A DNA stretch of 64,000 bases from Cohnella rhizoplanae (lineage in GTDB: Bacteria > Bacillota > Bacilli > Paenibacillales > Paenibacillaceae), in the NCBI RefSeq assembly GCF_948329515.1, contig NZ_CAOJCN010000003.1, positions 390,974-454,973 on the forward strand, read 5' to 3'. Within the stretch, counting starts at the first letter, position 1. Each line of letters starts with the position of its first letter. Both the position numbers and the translations under genes were made by a program. This document shows positions 7,845 to 15,852 of the stretch, in pieces. The notes beneath the pieces were generated by a model. It was not told where the DNA came from, did not search any database, and saw only the letters and a program-made list of their open reading frames with translations.

Positions 7845-8321
7845 TCAGAGTACCTCGCGGATCCGGCCTTCGATTTTTTCCGGCGTATCGGTAGGCGCGT
7901 AGCGCTTGATGACTTTTCCGTCGCGGCCGACGAGGAACTTGGTGAAGTTCCATTTGATTTTGCGCGTTCCGAGCAGGCCCGGCGCTTCGCGGGTCAGATG
8001 CTTGAACAGAGGATGCGCGCTCTCGCCCTTGACGTCGACCTTGGCGTAGAGCGGGAAATTGACGCCGTGGTTCAGCTCGCAGGCCTCCGCGATCGCCTCG
8101 CCCTCCAACGGTTCTTGATTCGCGAACTGATTGCTAGGGAATCCCAGCACGGCGAAGCCTTGGTCCTTGTATTTATCGTACAGCTTTTGAAGTCCCTTGA
8201 ACTGCGGCGCGAATCCGCACTTCGTTGCCGTGTTCACGATGAGGAGCACCTGGCCCTCGTATTCGGATAGCGGATGAACGGTGCCTCTGGCATCGGCGAC
8301 TTGAATATCGTAGATGGACAT
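7845..8321 (-). CDS. Glutathione peroxidase family thiol peroxidase (first copy)
   Basis: A 158-residue member of the glutathione peroxidase family (BsaA-like). The peroxidatic residue is Cys35 in NTATKCGF, not selenocysteine. The catalytic Gln lies in LGFPSNQF and the Trp in IKWNFTKFLV. A Cys in EACELNHGV sits at the resolving position of thioredoxin-dependent members, so this is probably a thioredoxin peroxidase for organic hydroperoxides. The FPCNQF cysteine of the second copy is Ser here. ATG 8321 has GGGAGGAG upstream. It is divergent from ohrR, and its promoter is overlaid by an OhrR-type operator, so derepression by organic peroxide is likely. Confidence 0.9.
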   Translation of the reverse strand: MSIYDIQVADARGTVHPLSEYEGQVLLIVNTATKCGFAPQFKGLQKLYDKYKDQGFAVLGFPSNQFANQEPLEGEAIAEACELNHGVNFPLYAKVDVKGESAHPLFKHLTREAPGLLGTRKIKWNFTKFLVGRDGKVIKRYAPTDTPEKIEGRIREVL

Positions 8322-8365
8322 CTCGATTTCTCCTCCCGGGTCGAATAGATCGGAATTAATCTCGT

Positions 8366-8399
8366 CAAATTAAATTGTATACAATATAATTTAATTGTC
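8366..8399. promoter_or_regulatory. OhrR-type operator over the peroxidase promoter
   Basis: An AT-rich dyad with TTAAATTGTATACAAT followed by ATAATTTAATTGT closely resembles the B. subtilis OhrR operator half-sites (TACAATT / AATTGTA). It covers the minus-strand promoter of the first peroxidase gene. Confidence 0.65.
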
Positions 8400-8401
8400 A
8401 A
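8374..8401 (-). promoter_or_regulatory. SigA promoter of the first peroxidase gene
   Basis: On the minus strand: TTGACA (8401-8396), 16-nt spacer, TACAAT (8379-8374). The AT-rich OhrR-like dyad spans it. Confidence 0.6.
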
Positions 8402-8405
8402 GCGT

Positions 8406-8432
8406 TTGACAGCGGACTTCGCCGGCTATAAT
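8406..8432 (+). promoter_or_regulatory. Promoter of ohrR-peroxidase operon
   Basis: TTGACA at 8406-8411 and TATAAT at 8427-8432, with a short 15-nt spacer; TAATAT at 8429-8434 would give 17 nt. The predicted start falls just before the second operator. Confidence 0.55.
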
Positions 8433-8454
8433 ATTGGATTTAATTCGATTGCAG

Positions 8455-8467
8455 GCAATTTAATTGC
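8455..8467. promoter_or_regulatory. Second OhrR-type operator
   Basis: GCAATTTAATTGC is a perfect palindrome, preceded by a related TTTAATTCGATTGC segment (8439-8452). It lies at or just after the predicted transcription start of ohrR, a position suited to autorepression. Confidence 0.55.
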
Positions 8468-8497
8468 GCGCCGCAGCGATTGGAGGGAAGGAGACCC

Positions 8498-8959
8498 ATG
8501 TCGTCGGAAGAAGCGTTGAAGTTGGAGAATCAGACCTGTTTTGCCGTCTACGCCTGCGCCAAGGAGATCACGAGGCTGTACCAGCCCGTCCTGAAGGAGC
8601 TGGGCTTGACCTATACGCAGTATATCGCGATGCTGGCGCTGTGGGAGCGGGACGCCGTCAGCGTGAAGGAGCTCGGCGAGCGTCTCTTCCTCGACTCCGG
8701 GACGTTGACGCCGCTGCTCAAGAAGCTGGAGGCGCAGGGGCTGCTCACGCGGGGACGGGACGCCGGCGACGAGCGTCAGCTCCTGATCCGCTTGACGGCT
8801 GACGGTAGGGCGCTGCGGGAAAAGGCGCTGGAGGTGCCGGAGAAGGTATTCTGCCAATCCGGCGTGAACGTCGAGATGCTCATGAAGATTCGCAGCCAGA
8901 TGGGCGAGCTGATGACGGCATTGCAGCCCGTCGCGGCCGCCGATAAGAGAGGGGAATGA
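8498..8959 (+). CDS. ohrR: Organic peroxide-sensing MarR repressor
   Basis: A 153-residue MarR-family protein. KLENQTCFAVYACAKEI carries the redox Cys14 at the OhrR Cys15 position, with a second Cys20. LGLTYTQYIAMLALWE and FLDSGTLTPLLKKLEAQGL are diagnostic of OhrR, and DAGDERQLLIRLT forms the wing. OhrR leaves DNA when its N-terminal Cys is oxidised by organic hydroperoxides. An extra Cys near residue 127 (VFCQSG) could allow a disulfide-based mode. ATG 8498 follows GGAGGGAAGGAG. The usual target gene ohr is absent here; two glutathione peroxidase genes flank it instead. OhrR-like palindromes occur on both sides of the divergent region. Confidence 0.9.
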   Translation: MSSEEALKLENQTCFAVYACAKEITRLYQPVLKELGLTYTQYIAMLALWERDAVSVKELGERLFLDSGTLTPLLKKLEAQGLLTRGRDAGDERQLLIRLTADGRALREKALEVPEKVFCQSGVNVEMLMKIRSQMGELMTALQPVAAADKRGE

Positions 8960-8961
8960 AC

Positions 8962-9426
8962 ATGTCCGTTTATGAATTCAATGCGCCTTCGATCCGGGGC
9001 GAGCAAGTCGAACTGTCCGAGTACCGGGGCAAGGTGCTCGTCATCGCCAACACGGCCAGCAAGTGCGGTCTGACGCCGCAGTACGAGGGCCTGCAGGCGC
9101 TGTACGAGAAGTACGGCGAACGGGGAGTCGTCGTTCTCGGCTTCCCCTGCAATCAGTTCGCGGAGCAGGAGCCCGGCACGGAAGCCGAAGTCGAGAGCTT
9201 CTGCAAGGTGAACTACGGCGTGACCTTCCCGCTGTTCGCCAAGGCGGACGTGAACGGGGACAACGCGCTGCCGCTGTTCAAGTACCTGAAGAGCGAGACC
9301 GGCGGGGAGGACATTGCCTGGAATTTCACCAAGTTCGTCATCGACCGCGAAGGCCGCGTCGCGAAGCGCTTCGAGCCGAAGGAGTCGCCAGAGTCGATGG
9401 CCGGCGAGATCGAGTCGCTGCTTTAA
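8962..9426 (+). CDS. Glutathione peroxidase family thiol peroxidase (second copy)
   Basis: A 154-residue glutathione peroxidase homologue, clearly paralogous to the gene at 7845-8321. The peroxidatic Cys lies in NTASKCGLTP, Gln in FPCNQFAEQEP, Trp in IAWNFTKFVI and the resolving Cys in SFCKVNYGVTF. This three-Cys pattern is that of thioredoxin-dependent peroxidases. ATG 8962 has AGGGGA at suitable spacing and gives an N-terminus matching the paralogue; ATG 8956 would overlap the ohrR stop but crowds the ribosome binding site. It is co-transcribed with ohrR and ends in a strong terminator. Confidence 0.9.
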   Translation: MSVYEFNAPSIRGEQVELSEYRGKVLVIANTASKCGLTPQYEGLQALYEKYGERGVVVLGFPCNQFAEQEPGTEAEVESFCKVNYGVTFPLFAKADVNGDNALPLFKYLKSETGGEDIAWNFTKFVIDREGRVAKRFEPKESPESMAGEIESLL

Positions 9427-9476
9427 GGCGGCTGTAATTCGTCTTAAGTTATTAGTCTTAAAGGTTGAGAAAATTG

Positions 9477-9514
9477 AAAAATCCCCTCACCGATGTTGGG
9501 CGAGGGGATTTTTT
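9477..9514 (+). terminator. Intrinsic terminator after the second peroxidase gene
   Basis: AAAATCCCCTC (ending 9488) pairs with GAGGGGATTTTTT (from 9502), with a 13-nt loop and a T-run. Confidence 0.85.
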
Positions 9515-9555
9515 GAGCGCCTAGAATGCCCAGCGAGTTAGAAGGCGCGCTCGCT

Positions 9556-10791
9556 TCAGCTTAGACCGCGGCTGCGGGTTCTTCCCTTGGCCCGCCGTCC
9601 GGTCTGGGCATGCTTGGCGCGGCAGCATGACCGCGGCGGGATCGTCGCTGCCGCAGGCGAGACCTGCAGCAGGCCGGCGCCCACAGCCCGGCGGCCGCCG
9701 GGCAGCGGCTTGGCTGCGGCGACGAGCCTCCGCGAGAGGCATGCCGCGGACAGGCGCGGCGCCAGCGCGCGGAGCAGCGCCGCCCCGCCGGCGGCGTGAG
9801 GCGAGGACATCGAGGTGCCGCTCATGCGAACATAGCCGCGGCCGGGCGCCGTCGACAAGATGTTCACGCCCGGCGCGGCCAGCGCGATCCCTCTCCCGCG
9901 GCTCGAGAACGAAGCGACGCGGTCGCCCCTCGTCGTGGCGGAGATCGCCAGCACGCCGGGATATCTGGCCGGCGCGTCGATCGCCGCGTTGTCCGGGCCT
10001 TCGTTGCCGGCGGAGGCGGTCATCACGATGCCCCTGCGCCGCGCGCGGGCCACCGCTTCGCGCAGGACGCGGCTGTCCGCAGCCAGACCGAAGCTCATAT
10101 TGATGACGTCCATGCTGTTTTTGATGCACCAGTCGATGCCCTCCGCGATATCGGAGACGAAGCCGATGCCGAACTCGTCTAGCGCCTTGACGGCGTAGAG
10201 CTTGACCCTGGGCGCCGCGCCGTAGATCCGCTTGCGGCCCGTGGCCGCGGCGATGCCCGCGACATGCGTACCATGGCCGTTGTCGTCGGCAAACGACTTG
10301 CCGTCGATCGTATTGACACCGCCCGCGATCGTCAGATCGGGGTTGCGCGCGATTCCGGTATCGACGACGGCAAGCCTCGCGCAGCGCCCCTTCGTTCGCT
10401 TCCATACGGGCGGCGCGGCGATGCGCGCGATATTCCAGGGAATTTTAACGGGATCGATCCGGCAGCGTTTTTTGGTCCCTGCGCCCCCGCGTGGCGATCC
10501 GTGCCTTGCTGCAGCGAGGCCATGCGCCTTGACGATGCGGTCCTTTTCGATATAAGCGACGCTGGGGTGCCTCTTCAGTGCCGTCCAGTCGACGTTTTTA
10601 GGTGCCGCGCATCCGATCAGGCGGCAGCGCCGTACGGCCTTCACCGGACGAATGCCTGCCGCCTTCAGATGGCGCATGCAGGCATCGTACCCCTTCTTGT
10701 TTTTCAGCACGATGATGCTTCTTGTCGTGCCGCCCGCCGACGTGCGGCCGTTCTTCAGCTGCCCGGCCAGCTTGCGGATCGTTTCTTTCAT
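9556..10791 (-). CDS. Subtilisin-like serine protease (S8)
   Basis: A 411-residue subtilase. The catalytic set is complete: Asp144 (VVDTGI), His173 (NGHGTHVAG), oxyanion Asn263 (SAGNEG) and Ser327 (GTSMSSPH). Residues 20-90 resemble an I9-type propeptide (SIIVLKNKKGYDACMRHLK). No signal peptide or N-terminal hydrophobic helix is visible, so it may act in the cytoplasm or be exported by another route. Basic residues are unusually frequent, especially in the C-terminal tail after residue 380. ATG 10791 has a G-rich upstream segment. It sits between the peroxidase cluster and yqzK, an insertion relative to B. subtilis. Substrate unknown. Confidence 0.88.
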   Translation of the reverse strand: MKETIRKLAGQLKNGRTSAGGTTRSIIVLKNKKGYDACMRHLKAAGIRPVKAVRRCRLIGCAAPKNVDWTALKRHPSVAYIEKDRIVKAHGLAAARHGSPRGGAGTKKRCRIDPVKIPWNIARIAAPPVWKRTKGRCARLAVVDTGIARNPDLTIAGGVNTIDGKSFADDNGHGTHVAGIAAATGRKRIYGAAPRVKLYAVKALDEFGIGFVSDIAEGIDWCIKNSMDVINMSFGLAADSRVLREAVARARRRGIVMTASAGNEGPDNAAIDAPARYPGVLAISATTRGDRVASFSSRGRGIALAAPGVNILSTAPGRGYVRMSGTSMSSPHAAGGAALLRALAPRLSAACLSRRLVAAAKPLPGGRRAVGAGLLQVSPAAATIPPRSCCRAKHAQTGRRAKGRTRSRGLS

Positions 10792-10960
10792 GATCGTTCG
10801 CCCCCCGGGGGCGGCTCTGCCGCCGTTATCGTTCGCGAGCAGTTTACGAGGGCAGGAGGGGAATGGTGCAGCGTTCGGGTCAAGCGCCCGGTCATGATCG
10901 TTTCCTTTTGCACATACCGTGGTTATAGCAAGGGACGAGCGTGATGAAGGAGGCGTGCGG

Positions 10961-11197
10961 ATGTATCGGACAATCGGAAAATGGTGGGACCGGCTCCAGT
11001 TTACGCTGTTGTTTCTGTCGCTGACGGTCGCAGCCCACTACGCCTACGGGTGGCTGCAGACCGCTTTGTCACCCCTGGATCCCTATCGCGTGCCCGAAGG
11101 CGGGGCGGAGAAGGTATTCGAGGCCGGAGATCCCGGCGGCTACGGTCCTGCTTCGCAGGCGGACCGGCTGAGGCTGTTCTACTGGCTGGGCGAGTAA
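10961..11197 (+). CDS. yqzK: YqzK-like DUF4227 protein
   Basis: A 78-residue protein with one transmembrane helix (LQFTLLFLSLTVAAHYAYGW, about residues 13-32), followed by a hydrophilic tail ending in QADRLRLFYWLGE. Sequence pattern and position between fur and xerD match DUF4227/YqzK of Bacillus. ATG 10961 has GGAGG 8 nt upstream. Function is unknown in the family; the conserved link to xerD is the only clue. It precedes xerD by 72 bp and is probably in the same transcript. Confidence 0.75.
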   Translation: MYRTIGKWWDRLQFTLLFLSLTVAAHYAYGWLQTALSPLDPYRVPEGGAEKVFEAGDPGGYGPASQADRLRLFYWLGE

Positions 11198-11269
11198 GGC
11201 GGGGGAAGGATTCGGGGCGGCAGGCGTGGAATTAACCGTTATAGGCATCCGAGGAAGGAAAGCTGCCCC

Positions 11270-12190
11270 ATGAACCAGGACATCATAACCTTTTTATCGC
11301 ATTTAAGAGCGACGAGGCACTTGGCCGCCAACTCGCTGGACGGATACCGCCGGGATCTGGAGGATGTATCGCGCGATTTGCAGGAGCACGACGACATTTC
11401 CCGGACGGCCGACATCAAGCCGCATCACTTGTCCAGTTACATTCACCGGCTGAAGGAGCAGGGAAGAACCAACGCCACGGTATCCCGCAGAATCGTCTCC
11501 ATCAAGGCGTTTTTTCAGTTTGCGCTCGAAGCGGGCATGACCGGCGCGAATCCCGCGCTTAGGTTGTCCCCGCCCAGGGCGGAACGAAGATCTCCGAAGG
11601 CGCTGTCCCTGTCGGACGTCGAGCGTCTGCTGGAGGCGCCGGATCTGTCAGACGAGGCCGGCGTCCGCGATCGTACGATGCTGGAGACGCTTTACGCCAC
11701 GGGGATGCGCGTCACCGAGCTTACGGGTCTGAACGTAGCGGACGTCCGTACGGATCTGCGTCTGATCGTGTGCCGGGGGACCGGCGGCAGAGAGCGGATG
11801 ATTCCGATCAGTTCCATGTGCCGCGATTGGATGTTAAAATACTTGCAGGAAGCCAGACCCGGACTGCTGCGGCCGGGATCCGTCGAGAATGCCCTGTTTC
11901 TCAGCCATTTGGGAAGCCGCATGACCAGGCAAGGCTTCTGGAAGCTGATCAAGAAGCATGCCGCCGCAGCCGGCGTCAGCACCGAAGTGACGCCGCATAC
12001 GCTGCGGCATTCCTTCGCCTACCATCTGGTGGACAACGGCGCCGACCTCCGGTCCGTCCAGGAGATCCTGGGTCACTCGGATTTGACGGCGACGCAGGTG
12101 TATCAGCCCTCCAGCAAGGCGAAGCTAAGGGATGTATACGATAGCTTCCATCCCCGTGCCGGCGCCGCGCATGACGACGAGGACCAATGA
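11270..12190 (+). CDS. xerD: Site-specific tyrosine recombinase XerD
   Basis: A 306-residue tyrosine recombinase with an N-terminal SAM-like domain (1-90) and a C-terminal catalytic domain. Catalytic residues by alignment with E. coli XerD: Arg147 (GMRVTEL), His243 and Arg246 (HTLRHSFA), His269 (LGHSDLTATQ) and the nucleophile Tyr278. The beta-hairpin Lys (Lys172 in E. coli, GKG) is Thr171 here (RGTGGRER), which is unusual. With XerC it should resolve chromosome dimers at dif. ATG 11270 has AGGAAGG upstream. Gene order fur-yqzK-xerD-deoB matches B. subtilis ripX/xerD, so identity is secure even though full activity is not assured. Confidence 0.9.
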   Translation: MNQDIITFLSHLRATRHLAANSLDGYRRDLEDVSRDLQEHDDISRTADIKPHHLSSYIHRLKEQGRTNATVSRRIVSIKAFFQFALEAGMTGANPALRLSPPRAERRSPKALSLSDVERLLEAPDLSDEAGVRDRTMLETLYATGMRVTELTGLNVADVRTDLRLIVCRGTGGRERMIPISSMCRDWMLKYLQEARPGLLRPGSVENALFLSHLGSRMTRQGFWKLIKKHAAAAGVSTEVTPHTLRHSFAYHLVDNGADLRSVQEILGHSDLTATQVYQPSSKAKLRDVYDSFHPRAGAAHDDEDQ

Positions 12191-12222
12191 GAGAATAACG
12201 GATACGAGGGAGGACTGCAGGC

Positions 12223-13398
12223 ATGCCTTTTAAAAGAATAACCGTCGTGGTGCTCGACAGCGTAGGCATAGGCGAGCTTCCGGACGCCGACGCATACGGA
12301 GACGCGGGCGCGCATACGCTGGGGCATATCGCGACGGGTCCGACCGGTCTTGCGCTGCCCAACCTGAGGAGGCTAGGTCTGGGCAATATCGCCCCGCTGG
12401 GCGACTGGCCGCCGGAAGCCGCGCCGCAAGCTTATTTCGGCAAAATGGCGGAAGTATCGGTCGGCAAAGACACGATGACCGGTCACTGGGAGCTGATGGG
12501 GCTCAAGATCGAGAAGCCCTTCCGCACCTTCCCGAACGGATTCCCGAGGGGGCTGATCGAAGCGTTCGAAGCCGAGACGGGCCGCAGCGTCATCGGCAAC
12601 AAGCCCGCTTCGGGCACGGACATCCTCGACGAGCTGGGCGCCGAGCAGATGCGCAGCGGCTCATGGATCGTCTACACGTCCGCGGACAGCGTATTCCAGA
12701 TCGCTGCGCATGAGGACGTTATTCCGCTCGAGGAGCTGTACGAAGCGTGCCGCATCGCCCGCCGGCTGACCAATAAGGACGAGTATTCCGTCGGTCGCGT
12801 CATCGCGAGGCCCTATGTCGGGAAGCCCGGCAGCTTCGCCCGAACGTCGAACCGGCACGACTATGCGGTCAAGCCGCCGGAACCGACGGTGCTGAACGCG
12901 CTCAAGAAGGCGGGCAATAACGTTATCGCCGTAGGTAAGATCAACGATATCTTCTGCGGGGAAGGCATCACCAAAGCCCTTCCGACGAAAAGCAATCAGG
13001 ACGGCATCGACAAAACGATCGGTCAGCTCGAAGGCGAATTCGAAGGTCTGCTGTTCACGAACCTGGTCGATTTCGACTCGCTGTACGGACACCGGAGGGA
13101 CGTGGCGGGTTATGCCCGGGCGCTGGAGGCATTTGACGCCGCGGTTCCTGAGCTGCTCGCACGGTTAGGCCCAGAGGATCTGCTCGTTATCACGGCGGAC
13201 CATGGCAATGACCCCGTTCATGCCGGTACCGACCACACGCGGGAGTACGTGCCGATCCTGGCGTACGGCCCGTCGCTGACGCAGCCGGGCGATCTGGGCA
13301 CGCGCGCGACCTTTGCCGACCTGGCGGCTACGATCGCCGATAATTTCGGCGTTCCGAAGACGGCGAACGGGACAAGCTTCCTCGGCAAGCTGATTTAA
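12223..13398 (+). CDS. deoB: Phosphopentomutase
   Basis: A 391-residue alkaline-phosphatase-superfamily mutase (DeoB/Drm). [20 protein letters not shown] at residues 7-26 carries the first metal Asp; [14 protein letters not shown] includes the catalytic Thr; [19 protein letters not shown] near the C-terminus supplies the remaining metal ligands. It interconverts ribose/deoxyribose 1- and 5-phosphates, linking nucleoside phosphorolysis to central metabolism. ATG 12223 has GGGAGG upstream. It lies between xerD and the two nucleoside phosphorylase genes that supply its substrate. Confidence 0.95.
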   Translation: MPFKRITVVVLDSVGIGELPDADAYGDAGAHTLGHIATGPTGLALPNLRRLGLGNIAPLGDWPPEAAPQAYFGKMAEVSVGKDTMTGHWELMGLKIEKPFRTFPNGFPRGLIEAFEAETGRSVIGNKPASGTDILDELGAEQMRSGSWIVYTSADSVFQIAAHEDVIPLEELYEACRIARRLTNKDEYSVGRVIARPYVGKPGSFARTSNRHDYAVKPPEPTVLNALKKAGNNVIAVGKINDIFCGEGITKALPTKSNQDGIDKTIGQLEGEFEGLLFTNLVDFDSLYGHRRDVAGYARALEAFDAAVPELLARLGPEDLLVITADHGNDPVHAGTDHTREYVPILAYGPSLTQPGDLGTRATFADLAATIADNFGVPKTANGTSFLGKLI

Positions 13399-13445
13399 GT
13401 TATCGTTGCAGAACAATCATTCCGAGATAAGAGGAGCGGATTCCA

Positions 13446-14270
13446 ATCGTATATCAATCCATCAACATTATCGAAGAAGCTGCGGCCTATATTGCCGAGC
13501 GCACGGATTTGCGACCGGAGGTCGGGCTCATTCTCGGTTCGGGTCTCGGCGTTATCGGCGACGATATGGAGCAGGCAGTCACGATTCCTTACGAAGATAT
13601 CCCTCATTTTCCCGTGTCCACGGTCGAAGGCCATGCCGGCGAACTTGTCGTCGGACGGCTGCAGGGCCGTCCGGTCGCGCTGATGCGCGGACGGTTCCAC
13701 ATGTACGAGGGCTATGAGCCTGAACGCACGGCGCTGCCAGTGCGCGTCATGAAGGCGCTGGGCATCAAAACGCTGTTCGTCACGAACGCGGCAGGCGGCG
13801 TCAACTTGGATTACGAGCCGGGCAACCTGATGATTATATCCGATCATCTCAACCTGACGGGCCGCAATCCGCTCGTCGGCCCGAACGACAACGCGCTTGG
13901 CGTCCGGTTCCCGGACATGTCCGACGCGTATACCCGCAGACTGCGCGATATCGCCAGGAACACGGCCGCCGAGCTCGGCATACCGGTTCGCGAGGGCGTA
14001 TATGCGGGCCTCCTCGGACCGAATTACGAGACCCCTGCCGAGATCCGCATGCTGCGCGTCATCGGCGCGGACGCCGTCGGCATGTCGACCGTCTCCGAGG
14101 TTCTCGTCGCGCGCCATTCGGGTCTCGAGGTTCTCGGCATCTCCTGCATCAGCAACATGGCGGCGGGCATTCTCGACCAGCCTTTGTCCCACGAAGAAGT
14201 GATGGAGACGACGGAGCGCGTCAAGCAGCAGTTCATCCGACTCGTAATGGCCCTGCTGCCCAAGCTTTAA
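13446..14270 (+). CDS. punA: Purine nucleoside phosphorylase with non-canonical start
   Basis: A trimeric-type purine nucleoside phosphorylase: GLILGSGLG phosphate-binding loop, [46 protein letters not shown] and [10 protein letters not shown]. It splits purine nucleosides with phosphate and feeds DeoB. No ATG, GTG or TTG lies between the in-frame TAA at 13428 and codon TTG 13509. That TTG would remove about 21 residues ([16 protein letters not shown] region) conserved in homologues such as PupG. A clear Shine-Dalgarno GAGGAG (13431-13436) sits 9 nt before ATC at 13446 and 3 nt before ATT at 13440. I therefore place the start at ATC 13446 and treat it as provisional. A sequencing error or start-codon loss is the alternative. 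Confidence 0.82.
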   Translation: MVYQSINIIEEAAAYIAERTDLRPEVGLILGSGLGVIGDDMEQAVTIPYEDIPHFPVSTVEGHAGELVVGRLQGRPVALMRGRFHMYEGYEPERTALPVRVMKALGIKTLFVTNAAGGVNLDYEPGNLMIISDHLNLTGRNPLVGPNDNALGVRFPDMSDAYTRRLRDIARNTAAELGIPVREGVYAGLLGPNYETPAEIRMLRVIGADAVGMSTVSEVLVARHSGLEVLGISCISNMAAGILDQPLSHEEVMETTERVKQQFIRLVMALLPKL

Positions 14271-14328
14271 TTTACGTAGCGTAACTTTGGACGAGCAAGG
14301 CGTACTTAAGAAGGAGGGCCCCGCAACC

Positions 14329-15636
14329 ATGAGAGCCGTAGACATCATTCGGAAAAAACGGTTCGGCGGAGAACTGACCGAGTCCGAGATCCAATTTCTA
14401 ATCGCGGGACTCGTGGACGGTACGATCCCCGACTATCAAATCTCGGCGTGGGCCATGACGGTCTGCTACATGGGCATGACGGACCGAGAAACGGCAGCCC
14501 TGACGCTCGCGATGGCCAACTCCGGCGATACGGTCGATCTCTCGGCCATCGCCGGCGTGAAGGTGGACAAGCACAGCACGGGCGGCGTCGGCGACAAGAC
14601 GACGCTCATCGTCGGACCGCTCGTCGCGGCCTGCGGCGTGCCTGTCGCCAAGATGAGCGGCAGAGGCCTGGGCCATACCGGCGGCACCATCGACAAGCTC
14701 GAGTCGATCCCGGGCTTCCGCACGGAACTGAGCAGGGAGGACTTCTTCGCGCAGGTAAGCGAGATCGGCGTCGCCGTCATCGGTCAGAGCGGCAATATCG
14801 CGCCGGCGGACAAAAAGCTGTACGCGCTGCGCGACGTGACCGCGACGGTCGAATCCATCCCGCTCATCGCCAGCTCCGTGATGAGCAAGAAAATCGCGGC
14901 CGGCGCCGACGCGATCCTGCTCGACGTCAAGTCCGGCGACGGCGCCTTCATGAAGACGCCGGAAGAGGCGGCCAAGCTTGCCGAGGCGATGGTCGCCATC
15001 GGCAATCAGGTCGGCCGCCGCACCGTCGCCGTCATCAGCGACATGGACCAACCGCTGGGACGCACGATCGGCAATGCCCTCGAGGTCCGCGAAGCGATCG
15101 AAGTGCTGCGCGGCGAAGGCCCGGCCGACCTAAGAGAAGTCTCGCTCGTCCTGGCCAGCCATATGCTGGTGCTCGGCGGCATAGCCGCCGATACGGACGG
15201 CGCGCGTCGGCGGCTGGAGACGGCCATCTCCTCCGGCGAAGCGCTGCGCAAGTTCGCGGCCTTCCTGTCCGCCCAGGGCGGCGACCCGGGCGTCACGGAA
15301 GATCTGTCCAAGCTTCCCCAAGCGCCGCTTCGAATGCCCGTGCCGGCTGCGGGCGAAGGTTATGTCCTCGGCATCGAGGCCGAAGCGATCGGTCTAGCCG
15401 CCATGACGCTGGGCGCCGGACGCGCGACCAAGGACGACGAGATCGACTATGCCGTAGGCATCGAGCTCGCTGCCAAGCCGGGCGACTTCGTGCGCGAAGG
15501 CGACACGCTCGCTACGCTGTATGTGCGCGCCGACGACGATCGGGCGGCAAGCGCCATCGAATCCGTGCGCGCGGCATACCGCTTGGGCGCAGAGCGCGGC
15601 CCCGATAGACCGCTGCTCCACGGGATTATTCAGTAA
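14329..15636 (+). CDS. pdp: Pyrimidine-nucleoside phosphorylase
   Basis: A 435-residue thymidine/pyrimidine nucleoside phosphorylase. [19 protein letters not shown] (about 80-98) is the phosphate-binding signature, [20 protein letters not shown] follows, and a C-terminal PYNP domain ([19 protein letters not shown]) closes the protein. It cleaves uridine, thymidine and deoxyuridine with phosphate. ATG 14329 has AAGGAGG upstream, better than an in-frame codon at 14287. It ends the deoB-punA-pdp salvage group and is followed by a strong terminator. Confidence 0.94.
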   Translation: MRAVDIIRKKRFGGELTESEIQFLIAGLVDGTIPDYQISAWAMTVCYMGMTDRETAALTLAMANSGDTVDLSAIAGVKVDKHSTGGVGDKTTLIVGPLVAACGVPVAKMSGRGLGHTGGTIDKLESIPGFRTELSREDFFAQVSEIGVAVIGQSGNIAPADKKLYALRDVTATVESIPLIASSVMSKKIAAGADAILLDVKSGDGAFMKTPEEAAKLAEAMVAIGNQVGRRTVAVISDMDQPLGRTIGNALEVREAIEVLRGEGPADLREVSLVLASHMLVLGGIAADTDGARRRLETAISSGEALRKFAAFLSAQGGDPGVTEDLSKLPQAPLRMPVPAAGEGYVLGIEAEAIGLAAMTLGAGRATKDDEIDYAVGIELAAKPGDFVREGDTLATLYVRADDDRAASAIESVRAAYRLGAERGPDRPLLHGIIQ

Positions 15637-15654
15637 ATACGATAACTCGGCCAG

Positions 15655-15681
15655 CCCCTTTCAGCAGAAAGGGGTGTTTTT
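15655..15681 (+). terminator. Intrinsic terminator after pdp
   Basis: CCCCTTTC (15655-15662), AGCA loop, GAAAGGGG (15667-15674), then TGTTTTT. Confidence 0.88.
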
Positions 15682-15740
15682 GCGTGGAGTTCGTCTGGAA
15701 TAAAATGGATCCTTGATCGCGTGGCAACCTTTTTCTCGCA

Positions 15741-15756
15741 TTTCCGGGCTTATCCC
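15741..15756 (+). repeat. Left terminal inverted repeat of the IS
   Basis: TTTCCGGGCTTATCCC; exact inverse of 16845-16860. Confidence 0.8.
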
Positions 15757-15784
15757 GTAGGCTCAAAGACTTTTCTGGAAGGCG

Positions 15785-15814
15785 TTGACAATATGAGTTT
15801 CACCTTGATAAAAT
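15785..15814 (+). promoter_or_regulatory. Promoter of the IS transposase gene
   Basis: TTGACA at 15785-15790, 18-nt spacer, TAAAAT at 15809-15814, 38 bp before the ATG. Confidence 0.55.
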
Positions 15815-15852
15815 AGGAACATAAGTTCTCGTTTTGATTAAGGAGGGCTAGT

